Below are positions 6,681 to 14,260 of a DNA stretch of 14,311 nucleotides, piece after piece. The DNA comes from Hyphomicrobiales bacterium (lineage in GTDB: Bacteria > Pseudomonadota > Alphaproteobacteria > Rhizobiales > S144-23), in assembly GCA_015494375.1 (NCBI GenBank), contig WGBL01000136.1, positions 1 through 14,311 of the forward strand, in the 5' to 3' direction. Under the pieces are notes generated by a model. The model had not been told where the DNA came from and ran no database searches. It saw only the letters and a program-made list of their open reading frames with translations. Positions within the stretch are counted from its first letter, which is position 1. Each line of letters opens with the position of its first letter. A program made the position numbers and the translations under genes.

Positions 6681-6817
6681 CGTCATGCCTGTCCTCGGGC
6701 GTGACCCGGGGGAGCAGACCCGGGCATCCAGAGCAACAGACCACAATCGTTGCGACCCTTGGCCCTCGATCGCCGGGTCATGCCTGTGCCCGCGAAGGTG
6801 ACTAGCTGGCGATGACG
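6681..6817. repeat. Composite palindromic intergenic repeat (REP-like)
   Basis: The element opens with CGTCAT (6681-6686) and closes with ATGACG (6812-6817), inverted ends. Inside, GTCATGCCTGT occurs twice (6682-6692 and 6777-6787) and CCCGGG twice (6705-6710, 6719-6724), giving a short stem. Segments such as CCCGGGCATCCAGAGCAACA and CGATCGCCGGGTCATGCC closely resemble interspersed repeats I know from alphaproteobacterial genomes, often found between convergent genes. Copy number here cannot be seen from one window. Confidence 0.6.
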
Positions 6818-6979
6818 TTGAAGGTGGGCGGCGGAGCGCACACGCCACTCGAGAAGCAGGATTGATTCTACTCTCACCACAACAGGCTCAAATCATTGCC
6901 TGACGGCTCAATGGCCCGCGGGCCTGCAGCCTCCGTGCGACCACGGCTCGCGCAGCTCAGGTGGCCGCAAACGGGCGCG

Positions 6980-6995
6980 GCGGGCCGCTGCCCGC
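6980..6995 (-). terminator. GC stem downstream of pepA
   Basis: GCGGGC (6980-6985) pairs perfectly with GCCCGC (6990-6995) around a 4-base loop, ending 14 bases beyond the pepA stop. Position and stability fit a terminator for pepA, but no T-run follows on the minus strand. Confidence 0.4.
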
Positions 6996-7009
6996 ATGCA
7001 TGCACCCGA

Positions 7010-8584
7010 CTACTCGTAGGCGTCGCGAACGAGGCGGTCGAGCAGCCGCACCCCAAAGCCCGAGCCCCAGCTCCGATTGATGGCGTTGCGCTTTGAGGCC
7101 ATGGCAGTGCCGGCGATGTCGATATGCGCCCAGGGCGTCTTGTCATCGACAAAGCGCTTGAGGAACTGAGCCGCCGTGATCGCGCCGCCCCAACGCGAGC
7201 CGATGTTGCGCATGTCGGCGAACTGCGACCTCAGCTGCTTGTCATAAGCCGCGCCAAGCGGCATGCGCCAGACGCGCTCACCCGTTGCGCGGCCGGCCGC
7301 CTCGATGCGCGCCGCAAGCCGATCGTCATTGGCAAACAGCCCGGCATACTCTTGGCCGAGCGCGACCATGATGGCGCCCGTCAGGGTGGCGAGATCGATG
7401 ACCGCTTTCGGCTTGTGATACGTCTGCACATAATGGAGAAGATCGGCGAGCACCAGCCGGCCCTCGGCATCGGTGTTGAGCACCTCGATGGTCTGGCCCG
7501 ACATGGAGGTGACAATATCGCCGGGGCGGGTGGCCTTGGCACTCGGCATGTTTTCGACGAGCCCCACGATGCCGACGGCATTCACCTTCGCCTTACGGCG
7601 GGCAAGGGTGTGCATGGTGCCGATGACGGCGGCCGCACCGCCCATGTCGCCCTTCATGTCCTCCATGCCCTTCGCCGGCTTGAGCGAAATGCCACCGGTA
7701 TCGAACACCACGCCCTTGCCGACAAAGGCAATCGGTTTGGCGCGTGGCGAGGGCGCGCCCTGCCAGCGCATGACCGCAACCCGCGGCGGGCGGGCGCTGC
7801 CTTGGCCCACGGCCAAAAGCGCGCCCATCTTCTCGGCCTCAAGACGCGTCTCGTCGAGAATATCAACCTCCACGCCAAGTTTGCCGAGTGCCTCGGCTCT
7901 CTCGGCAAATTCGACGGGCCCCAGATTGTTGGCGGGCTCGTTGACGAGGTCACGGGCGAGAAACACCCCTTCGGCAATGGCGCGGGATGCCTTGAAGGCG
8001 CGCTCGGCCGCCTTGGGGCTCTTGCACGCAACAACGAGGTGCCGCGTCTTGGGCGCTTTTCGCCTCTTGCCCTTGTTGCCACTTGCCTTGTTACCCGTTG
8101 CATCGCCACCCGAGTCGGTCTTGTATTTCTTGAAGGCATAGCTCCGCAGCAGCATGCCGAGGGCGATGTCGGCGACATTGCGCCCGTCGAGAGTCTTTTT
8201 GGGCAATTCCAGGACGGCCGTGGCCGCGTCGAGCTCGGCCTTCTCAACAGCGCCGTAGATTTGCCCACCCAGCAGCAGCCAGCCATCATCGGCACCCGCG
8301 CTCGAGCCCGTCCCCGGGTTGCCGGCACCGACAACGATCACCCGCTCGAGGCCAAGTCCCGAAGGCGCCAGCACCTCGAGCGTGCTCTCTTGCCGGCCCT
8401 CAAATCCGGCCGCCTTGGCCGCCCGGCGCAAGTTGCCGCCCGACTTGCGATCGAGGCGCCCGGCAATCGCGCCGAACTTGAGCTTGTCTGCGGCCAACAA
8501 GATGGCCGATCCCCCAGTAGGGGCCTCTAGGTCGCTGAATTCGATTTCGAGTTGAGTCGATGACAAGGACAACGAAGACGACAT
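7010..8584 (-). CDS. pepA: Leucyl aminopeptidase (M17 family)
   Basis: 524-residue cytosolic M17 di-metal aminopeptidase that removes N-terminal residues, especially Leu, from peptides. The N-terminal domain (about 1-150) is followed by a linker and the catalytic domain (about 190-524). The metal ligands line up at a constant +20 offset with E. coli PepA: Lys290, Asp295, Asp313, Asp372 and Glu374; catalytic Lys302 and Arg376 are also present. The signature NTDAEGRLVLADLL is at 370-383. The linker carries an unusual Lys/Gly/Asn-rich insert (about 152-181). E. coli PepA also binds DNA; whether this one does cannot be told. The start ATG has no clear ribosome site. It is divergent from lptF and convergent with ilvE; holC often follows pepA in proteobacteria but does not here. 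Confidence 0.96.
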   Translation of the reverse strand: MSSSLSLSSTQLEIEFSDLEAPTGGSAILLAADKLKFGAIAGRLDRKSGGNLRRAAKAAGFEGRQESTLEVLAPSGLGLERVIVVGAGNPGTGSSAGADDGWLLLGGQIYGAVEKAELDAATAVLELPKKTLDGRNVADIALGMLLRSYAFKKYKTDSGGDATGNKASGNKGKRRKAPKTRHLVVACKSPKAAERAFKASRAIAEGVFLARDLVNEPANNLGPVEFAERAEALGKLGVEVDILDETRLEAEKMGALLAVGQGSARPPRVAVMRWQGAPSPRAKPIAFVGKGVVFDTGGISLKPAKGMEDMKGDMGGAAAVIGTMHTLARRKAKVNAVGIVGLVENMPSAKATRPGDIVTSMSGQTIEVLNTDAEGRLVLADLLHYVQTYHKPKAVIDLATLTGAIMVALGQEYAGLFANDDRLAARIEAAGRATGERVWRMPLGAAYDKQLRSQFADMRNIGSRWGGAITAAQFLKRFVDDKTPWAHIDIAGTAMASKRNAINRSWGSGFGVRLLDRLVRDAYE

Positions 8585-8609
8585 GGGCTCTGGGTACTCT
8601 GTACTGAAT

Positions 8610-8663
8610 ACTGGGCTTGGTATGATCGCGTTCTCCGCGACTGGGCTGGGAAACTGGGCCGGG
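8610..8663. repeat. Three ACTGGGC-type direct repeats upstream of pepA
   Basis: ACTGGGCTTGG (8610-8620), ACTGGGCTGGG (8640-8650) and ACTGGGCCGGG (8653-8663) are near-identical 11-mers within 54 bp, starting 26 bases before the pepA start codon. They could be binding sites or slippage products. Confidence 0.5.
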
Positions 8664-8705
8664 AACGAGCGGCTGTGCTCGAGATCGGTTCTGGCATGAG
8701 CCCCC

Positions 8706-8727
8706 GGCCAAAAGCGGCTTTATGGCC
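8706..8727. other. Strong hairpin in the pepA-lptF gap
   Basis: GGCCA-AAAG (8706-8714) pairs with CTTT-a-TGGCC (8718-8727): nine pairs, one bulged A and a 3-base loop. It lies about 120 bp upstream of pepA and 640 bp upstream of lptF, so it is not an obvious terminator for any gene seen here. Confidence 0.4.
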
Positions 8728-9114
8728 CCAACGCTTGTTCACGGTCCCGACGCTTGTCTCAAGACCTCGGCGCAAGGGGCAAAGCCATGCAACCATCTCT
8801 TGTGTCTCGCAAACTCGCCCCGCAAATGCCCGGTTGCGAGCCGACAGCGAGGCGGCCAGCGACATTCAGCCTAACGCAACCTTGTAAACCGCAAGTTACG
8901 AGAATCAAAGCTCAATCTCTGATCGAATTTCAGACACTTTCCTGTGCCAAACGATATCGGACGGGCACCCTGGCAAAATGGCCGTGATGGCGCTTGGCAT
9001 TGGCCGTTCGGGGATCACCATTTGCATGGGGGTCATCAATCCCATTGTGATCACCAATTTCATGGCTCTGCAGAGCTATTGCAAAAGGTGGGCCGTCGAA
9101 CGCCGATCGCCGAT

Positions 9115-9196
9115 CCGGGGGCTGGTGGATCACCCCGCTGTCGAGCCGCTCGCATGGCAGATGGAAGACAGCGAACCGGGGGCTGGTGGATCACCC
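9115..9196. repeat. Pair of 21-bp direct repeats with core CTGGTGGATCACCC
   Basis: Two perfect copies (9115-9135 and 9176-9196) begin CCGGGGG and continue CTGGTGGATCACCC; their starts are 61 bp apart. Each contains GGTG-GAT-CACC, a small stem. Related GATCACCA-TTT-CATGG sequences occur at about 9013 and 9051. Confidence 0.85.
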
Positions 9197-9216
9197 TCTC
9201 AGATGCGCGCGGTGAT

Positions 9217-9280
9217 GGTGATAACGCATGCGCGCAGTGACGGTGATGACGCACGGGCGCAGTGAGCGGGCGCAGTGAGG
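9217..9280. repeat. 25-bp imperfect tandem repeat upstream of lptF
   Basis: Units at 9217-9241 and 9242-9266 share GGTGAT-ACGCA and GCGCAGTGA; a partial third copy CGGGCGCAGTGAG follows to about 9280. The block ends about 90 bp before the lptF start. Any open frame through it is repeat-driven. Confidence 0.75.
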
Positions 9281-9369
9281 AGCCGGGGGAGCACGGGGGA
9301 GCAGGTGACCGCCGGTGGTCCACCAAAAAAGGGGCGCGGGCTCTTGGCAAGGGCAAGACCGCGAGGGGC

Positions 9370-10578
9370 ATGGATCTCTACGGCAAATATCTGTTTCGCC
9401 AGGCCGTGGGCGTTTCGTTCCTCATACTGCTCGCCCTCACGGCCATCGTCTGGATTGCGACCGCACTCAAGCGGCTCGAGATCCTGACATCAAAAGGCCA
9501 GACCTCCTGGACGTTTCTCAAGATCACACTTCTGGCGCTGCCCGACCTCATTGTGATTGTGGCGCCGGTGGCACTGCTCATCACCACCATCTACGTGCTT
9601 GCGCGCGCGAGCAGTGACAGCGAGCTCATCGTCATGACCGCCTCGGGCGCCACGATCTGGCGCATCGCCTGGCCCTTCATTGCGCTGGCCCTCATCACAA
9701 TGATGCTCATTGCCGTCGCCAACTTTTATGTCCGGCCGTGGAGTGTGCGCACACTGACGAGCCTCATTGCCCAGGTGCGTGCCGACCTGATCTCGCAAGT
9801 CTTGCAGCCGGGCCAGTTCTCAAGCCCCGAGCAGGGGCTCACATTCCACATACGAGAGCGGGCCTTCGATGGCCGGGTGCTCGGGCTTTTCGTTCACGAC
9901 GAGCGTGATGACAAGGTGTGGTCGTCCTACCTCGCCGAGAGCGGGCGCATCGTCAAGCAGGACGGCCAAACCTATCTTGTGATGGAAAACGGCCATATCA
10001 TTCGCCGGGTCAAGGGCAAGGATGGCGCCACCATCATCTCGTTCGAGCAAAACATTGTCGACCTTGCCGAGTTCGGGGCCAAGGCCAGCGCACGACCGGT
10101 CCTTAAACCGCGCGCACGCTATCTGAGCGAGCTGCTCAATCCAGACCCCAACGATCCCTACTATCGCTATCGGCCGGGCAAGTTCCGGGCCGAGCTCCAT
10201 GATCGTTTCGCCAATCCCCTCTATCCATTGGTCTTCGTTCTTGTCGCCGTGGCGGTCCTCGGGCGGGCGCGCACCAACCGCGAGAGCCGGGCCGGTGCGA
10301 TCGCGCTCGCCTTCACTTTGGCCGCACTGGCCCGCCTGCTGGGCATCGGCGCCTACAACCTCTCGGTGCTGAGGCCCTGGGCGGTCGCACTCGTCTATGG
10401 TGTGCCGCTTGCCGCAATCGCAATCGCCTTCTTCGCCACCGCGCGCGCCATGCGACCGCGCAAACCATCGAGGATTGCAAGCGCGATGGCGGACCAGGGC
10501 GCGCGGCTCATCAATCGACTCGCCGCACTCCTTGCGTTTGCAAGCGGCTTGCAACAGCGCAAAGGAGCGGCCCGATGA
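9370..10578 (+). CDS. lptF: LPS export permease subunit LptF
   Basis: 402-residue inner-membrane subunit of the LptB2FG transporter, which extracts lipopolysaccharide from the inner membrane and passes it to the periplasmic bridge. Membrane helices lie at about 13-33, 51-78 and 98-118. The helix between them has the coupling segment SSDSELIVMTASGAT (81-95) that contacts LptB. A periplasmic beta-jellyroll (about 125-280) and three C-terminal helices (about 286-298, 308-326, 337-355) follow. I chose the ATG at 9370 because MDLYGKYLFRQ is the usual N-terminus and GAGGGG precedes it; an in-frame GTG at 9262 adds a repeat-encoded tail. The stop overlaps the lptG start (ATGA). The LptF assignment over LptG rests on gene order and N-terminal pattern. 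Confidence 0.94.
   Translation: MDLYGKYLFRQAVGVSFLILLALTAIVWIATALKRLEILTSKGQTSWTFLKITLLALPDLIVIVAPVALLITTIYVLARASSDSELIVMTASGATIWRIAWPFIALALITMMLIAVANFYVRPWSVRTLTSLIAQVRADLISQVLQPGQFSSPEQGLTFHIRERAFDGRVLGLFVHDERDDKVWSSYLAESGRIVKQDGQTYLVMENGHIIRRVKGKDGATIISFEQNIVDLAEFGAKASARPVLKPRARYLSELLNPDPNDPYYRYRPGKFRAELHDRFANPLYPLVFVLVAVAVLGRARTNRESRAGAIALAFTLAALARLLGIGAYNLSVLRPWAVALVYGVPLAAIAIAFFATARAMRPRKPSRIASAMADQGARLINRLAALLAFASGLQQRKGAAR
10561..10567 (+). promoter_or_regulatory. Strong ribosome binding site of lptG inside lptF
   Basis: AAAGGAG lies inside the last codons of lptF, 7 bases before the lptG ATG, and fixes that start. With the ATGA overlap it points to coupled translation of the two permease subunits. 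Confidence 0.75.
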
Positions 10579-11666
10579 TCAACACCCGCATCCTGGCCCG
10601 CTACATCGCTCGCAAGTTTGCGCTCTCGATCGCCGCAGCCTTTCTGGTCTGTGTGGTTCTGATATTCTTGGTCGATTTTCTCGAGATCCTACGCCAGGCA
10701 GGCAAGTATGGCAACGAGTCGATCTGGTTCGTCGTGCTGCTCACGCTGCTCAGACTGCCCGCCTTTGCCGAGATCGCGCTCGTCTTTGCGGTGCTGTTTG
10801 GCACCATCGTGGCCCTGCTCAGGCTGTCGCGCACATCCGAGCTCACGGTCATGCGCGCAGCGGGCATGTCGGTCTGGCAATTCCTTGCCCCCGGTCTCAT
10901 GGTGGCGCTCGCACTGGGCCTCTTTGCGGTGACCGTCTACAATCCGCTCGCGGCCGCCGCACGGGCCAAGTCCGAACAGCTCTATACCCAGATCTTCAAA
11001 CGCTCGCGATCGCTGCTCAAGACCAAGGCCGGCGCCTGGTTGCGCCAGGACAGCGTCGATGGCCAATGGATCCTGAACGCCCGCAGCACCGCCCAGCAGG
11101 GCCTGACGCTCGGCGGCCTCATGGCCCTGCAATACGACACGAGCCACCATTTCGTCGAGCGCATCGATGCCCGCACGGCCACCCTCAGGGATGGCTACTG
11201 GCAGCTGAGCGATGCCTGGGTCTCACGGCCCGGGGCACGCGCGCAGTTCTACAAGAGCTATCTGATCGCCACCCACCTCACCAAGGAGCAGGTCATCAAT
11301 GCCCTCGGCACGGTGACATCGATCTCATTCTGGCGGCTGCCAAAGCATATCGAGCGCATTGAGAGGGCCGGCCTCTCGGCAAAGCGCTTTCGGGTGCAGT
11401 ATCAAAAGCTTCTCGCCCAGCCGCTGATGCTCGCCGTCATGGTGCTTTTGGGCTCGACTGTGTCATTGCGGGCATTCCGCTTCGGCCGCATTCAGGCTAT
11501 GGTGATGGTGGGACTGGTGGCCGGTTTCGGATACTTCATCCTGGTCGAACTGTCGCGCCAGCTGGGCGTGTCCGGGATCACACCGCCGGTCGTTGCTGCG
11601 TGGGTACCCGTGGCGATGGGCTGTTTCATGTCCTTGACCGCGCTTCTCTATCAAGAGGACGGCTAG
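10575..11666 (+). CDS. lptG: LPS export permease subunit LptG
   Basis: 363-residue partner of LptF in the LptB2FG lipopolysaccharide exporter. Membrane helices at about 15-37, 51-82 and 99-124 flank the coupling segment SRTSELTVMRAAGMS (85-99). A periplasmic beta-jellyroll (about 125-275) follows, then three C-terminal helices (about 283-299, 307-324, 336-358). The segment YIARKFALSI near the N-terminus and LTVMRAAGMS are typical of the YjgP/YjgQ family. The start is fixed by AAAGGAG and overlaps the lptF stop. Its TAG overlaps the GTG start of lptD. The ATPase LptB and LptA/LptC are not in the window and must lie elsewhere. Confidence 0.94.
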   Translation: MINTRILARYIARKFALSIAAAFLVCVVLIFLVDFLEILRQAGKYGNESIWFVVLLTLLRLPAFAEIALVFAVLFGTIVALLRLSRTSELTVMRAAGMSVWQFLAPGLMVALALGLFAVTVYNPLAAAARAKSEQLYTQIFKRSRSLLKTKAGAWLRQDSVDGQWILNARSTAQQGLTLGGLMALQYDTSHHFVERIDARTATLRDGYWQLSDAWVSRPGARAQFYKSYLIATHLTKEQVINALGTVTSISFWRLPKHIERIERAGLSAKRFRVQYQKLLAQPLMLAVMVLLGSTVSLRAFRFGRIQAMVMVGLVAGFGYFILVELSRQLGVSGITPPVVAAWVPVAMGCFMSLTALLYQEDG

Positions 11667-14074
11667 TGACACGAGACGTCGACATTGAGCGGAGCCCGGC
11701 GCACCTTGTGTGCGTCCGGACTTTGGCGGCCGCGCAGGCACTTGCGCGCCTCCGGGCGTTCGTGCGCGCCCGCGCCAAAGCTTGCGCTCCGGCCTTGACA
11801 TTGTTGGCCGTCGGTCCTGCGCTTGCTCTCGCCGCCTTGCTCGCAGCCGCCGCAAACACGCAACCGGCCCACGCCCAGTCGCAATCGCCCTCCATCCTCG
11901 GCCAGGAGCTGCCCATCGACCGCACCAAGCCGATGCTCCTGCAGGCGGACGAGCTCATCTACGACAACCGCCGCAATCGCGTGATCGCGCGCGGCAATGT
12001 CGAGATCTACTACAACAACTACACGCTGCTTGCCGACAGCGTCATCTATGACCAGTCCGCCAATACGCTCGAGGCCCAGGGCAATGTCCGCATCAAGCAG
12101 CCCGACGGCGCCATCGTCAATGCCGAGCGCATTACACTCACTGACGACTTTCGCGACGGCTTCATCGGCTCGTTGCGCATCGTCTCGAAAGAGGATGTGC
12201 GCATTGCAGCGGCGCTGGCGACACGCAAGGACGGCGAGACCACGATTTTCGAGCGCGCCGTCTTCACGCCCTGCAAGCCCTGCCGCAAGCACCCCGAACG
12301 GGCCCCCATCTGGCAGATCAAGGCGGCCAAGATCATTCACAAGCGCAGCGAGGGCAACATTTACTACGAGAACGCCACGCTCGAGTTTTTCGGTGTGCCA
12401 GTGGCCTGGGTGCCCTTCTTTTTCCATGCCGACCCCTCGGTCAAACGGCGCTCGGGCCTGCTCATTCCCAAGATCGGCCAGTCCGAGGATTTCGGCACCT
12501 GGGTGGAGATCCCCTACTACTGGGAGGTCGCCCCCAACATGGATTTCACCTTCTCGCCCCGATTCATGAGCAAACAGGGGGTGCTCTGGCAGGGCGAATG
12601 GCGCCATCGGCTGGCCAACGGCACCTACAAGGTCGAGTTGGCTGGCATCTTTCAGAACGACAGCGATGAGACGGCGCTGCTCGACTCGGGTGTACTTCTC
12701 AAGAGCCCCCTTGAGAACACCTGGCGCGGCAGCCTCAAGACCGAGGGGCGGTTCAGCCTCGGCTCGTGGTGGCAGGCGGGCTGGGATGTGACGCTCGAAA
12801 GCGACGACACCTTCCGCCGCTTCTATAAGCTCGACAGTGTCTTGCGCACGGACCGCGTCTCTCTCGCCTATCTTGAGGGCATCAACCGGCGCAACTACTT
12901 CGGCGCCTACCTCTATCATTTCGGCGGCCTTTTGGCGGATGACACCTCGAACGCCGAATCGCGCGCTCATCCGGTCGTCGATTATGATTACATCATCGGT
13001 GACCGCATCCTCGGTGGCGAGCTCAGCCTCAATGCCAATGTCACGAGCTTGAGCCGCGACGATGGCGCCGACAGCACCAAGCTCATTGCCGCCGTCAAGT
13101 GGCGCCGCCAGTTGATCGATGACTGGGGCCAGGTCTTCACGCCCTTTGCCGAGGTGCGGGGCGACGTCTATAAGGTCTCCAATCACATCGACCCCGCGAC
13201 CGGTCTCACGAGCGAGAAGGACACCATCGTGCGCGGGATGGCAACAGCGGGGTTCGAGTACAGCTACCCCTTCGTCACCCACACCGAAAGCGCAAGCCAT
13301 GTCATCGAGCCGGTGGCCCAGGTCATTGCCAGGCCGAGCGGCATCGCCCAGGACGACGTGCCCAACGAGGACGCCAAGAGCCTCGTCTTCGACGATTCGC
13401 TGCTGTTCGACATCGACAAGTTCTCGGGCTACGATCGCATCGAGACGGGTGTGCGAGCCAATTACGGCTTGCGCTATACGATGCAGAGCGCTGACGGCGG
13501 CTACATTCGCGCCGTCGTGGGCAAGAGCCAACAACTCGCCGGAGACAATCCCTTCGCCCAGGGCACGGGGCTGAGCAAAGGCGGCTCCGACTATGTTCTA
13601 GGCCTCTACTACCAACCCATGGGGGCATTGCAGTTTATCGCCCAGAGCCGCTTTGACGCCGATACCTTTGAGCTCAAGCGCCAGGACGTGAGCGCCTCGC
13701 TCAGCTATGGTCCGCTTTCAGGCACCGCCAACTATGCCTTCACCAGGAAGGCGCCGATTCTCGGCCTCGGCTCCGACGAGGAGGAGGTTTCACTCAACGG
13801 CCAATTGCGTCTTGCCGAAAACTGGTATCTTTTGGGCGGGCTCCACTATGACCTCGCCGACTCCCAGTTGATCACCGACCAGCTCGGCCTCAAGTACTCC
13901 GACGAGTGTTTCGTGCTTGCGGTTACCTATAAGGAGTCCCACATTCAGGATCGCGACATCGAGCCCGATCGATCCGTCACGATCCGTTTCGAGTTTAAGC
14001 ATTTGGGTGGCACGACCTTCGAGACCGATGCCGTCCAACAGTTGATCGCCAGCTCAGACGAAGACAAATCCTAA
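11666..14074 (+). CDS. lptD: LPS-assembly outer-membrane protein LptD
   Basis: 802-residue outer-membrane translocon that inserts lipopolysaccharide into the outer leaflet, normally with the LptE lipoprotein plug. I chose GTG 11666: AAGAGGA lies 6-7 bases upstream and it overlaps the lptG stop (TAGTG). A long N-terminus leads into a hydrophobic signal sequence (about 40-64) with likely cleavage at AHA/Q (70/71). The periplasmic OstA/LptA-like domain (about 85-235) has the motif LLQADELIYD and ARGNVEIYYNN. A beta-barrel with alternating aromatic strands fills the rest. The mature chain has three cysteines: Cys203 and Cys206 (PCKPC) and Cys748, so disulphides linking the two domains are possible, as in E. 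coli LptD. GTGs at 11708 and 11762 are alternative starts with weaker ribosome sites. Confidence 0.95.
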   Translation: MTRDVDIERSPAHLVCVRTLAAAQALARLRAFVRARAKACAPALTLLAVGPALALAALLAAAANTQPAHAQSQSPSILGQELPIDRTKPMLLQADELIYDNRRNRVIARGNVEIYYNNYTLLADSVIYDQSANTLEAQGNVRIKQPDGAIVNAERITLTDDFRDGFIGSLRIVSKEDVRIAAALATRKDGETTIFERAVFTPCKPCRKHPERAPIWQIKAAKIIHKRSEGNIYYENATLEFFGVPVAWVPFFFHADPSVKRRSGLLIPKIGQSEDFGTWVEIPYYWEVAPNMDFTFSPRFMSKQGVLWQGEWRHRLANGTYKVELAGIFQNDSDETALLDSGVLLKSPLENTWRGSLKTEGRFSLGSWWQAGWDVTLESDDTFRRFYKLDSVLRTDRVSLAYLEGINRRNYFGAYLYHFGGLLADDTSNAESRAHPVVDYDYIIGDRILGGELSLNANVTSLSRDDGADSTKLIAAVKWRRQLIDDWGQVFTPFAEVRGDVYKVSNHIDPATGLTSEKDTIVRGMATAGFEYSYPFVTHTESASHVIEPVAQVIARPSGIAQDDVPNEDAKSLVFDDSLLFDIDKFSGYDRIETGVRANYGLRYTMQSADGGYIRAVVGKSQQLAGDNPFAQGTGLSKGGSDYVLGLYYQPMGALQFIAQSRFDADTFELKRQDVSASLSYGPLSGTANYAFTRKAPILGLGSDEEEVSLNGQLRLAENWYLLGGLHYDLADSQLITDQLGLKYSDECFVLAVTYKESHIQDRDIEPDRSVTIRFEFKHLGGTTFETDAVQQLIASSDEDKS

Positions 14075-14080
14075 TTCGGG

Positions 14081-14097
14081 CCGCCGTCTCAAGGCGG
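14081..14097 (+). terminator. Small stem just after lptD
   Basis: CCGCC (14081-14085) pairs with GGCGG (14093-14097) around a 7-base loop, six bases after the lptD stop. A second, bulged stem CACCTTGGAG/CTCCAGGTG follows at 14103-14133. Without a T-run either could be attenuating or incidental. Confidence 0.25.
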
Positions 14098-14176
14098 ACG
14101 GGCACCTTGGAGGTAGGCGGTGATCTCCAGGTGGGCGACGGACACCTGGACTCGGAGGGGACACCTCGCGTCGGGT

Positions 14177-14258
14177 GAGTGCCTCAAGTCGGTGGAGCAT
14201 CTCAAGTTGGTCGAGCACCTCAAGTTGGTTGGGCATCTCAAGTTGCTGGAGCGTCTCG
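14177..14258. repeat. 18-bp tandem repeat, four copies plus a partial
   Basis: Imperfect units based on GAGCATCTCAAGTTGGTC start at 14177, 14195, 14213 and 14231, with a fifth beginning GAGCGTCTCG at 14249. The 18-bp period preserves reading frame: one forward frame reads Glu-His-Leu-Lys-Leu-Val repeats, open from a GTG at 14120. It lies between lptD and whatever gene begins at the window edge. Confidence 0.88.
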
Positions 14259-14260
14259 CC

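Larger units (their letters stand above)
6550..7009. other. Convergent intergenic region between ilvE and pepA
   Basis: 460 bp without a supportable gene. It contains a composite palindromic repeat (6681-6817), a perfect 12-bp palindrome GGCCCGCGGGCC (6913-6924) and a stem just beyond the pepA stop (6980-6995). No T-run terminator directly follows ilvE; its transcript may end in the composite repeat. The first 130 bp after ilvE are featureless to my reading. Confidence 0.7.
8585..9369. other. Long divergent intergenic region between pepA and lptF
   Basis: 785 bp with no gene I can support. Near pepA are three copies of ACTGGGC followed by four near-identical bases (8610, 8640, 8653) and a hairpin TCGCG/CGCGA (8626-8640). 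A stronger hairpin lies at 8706-8727. An AT-richer stretch at about 8880-8945 is the likeliest promoter zone, although I see no clear -35/-10 pair. From 9000 onward there are direct repeats built on GATCACC and GGTGAT. Short open frames within (for example 8978-9265) look like repeat by-products. Confidence 0.65.

Noticed and set aside
6913..6924. 12-bp palindrome GGCCCGCGGGCC as a regulatory site
   Set aside because: Lies in a convergent 3' gap with no promoter role, and GC-only palindromes are common in this composition.
7124..8530. Long plus-strand open frame opposite pepA
   Set aside because: Composition follows the complement of pepA codons; pepA has every M17 catalytic residue.
8978..9265. 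95-codon open frame before lptF
   Set aside because: Covers the direct-repeat blocks, has poor initiation context and no recognisable domain.
9262..9369. GTG-started N-terminal extension of LptF
   Set aside because: Encoded partly by the repeat block; the family N-terminus begins at ATG 9370 with its own ribosome site.
11663..13534. Very long minus-strand open frame opposite lptD
   Set aside because: It mirrors the lptD codons in high-GC DNA, shows no domain motif or ribosome site, and the plus strand is clearly LptD.
14177..14258. Possible CRISPR array
   Set aside because: Units are 18 bp, contiguous and imperfect, with no spacers; this is a simple tandem repeat.
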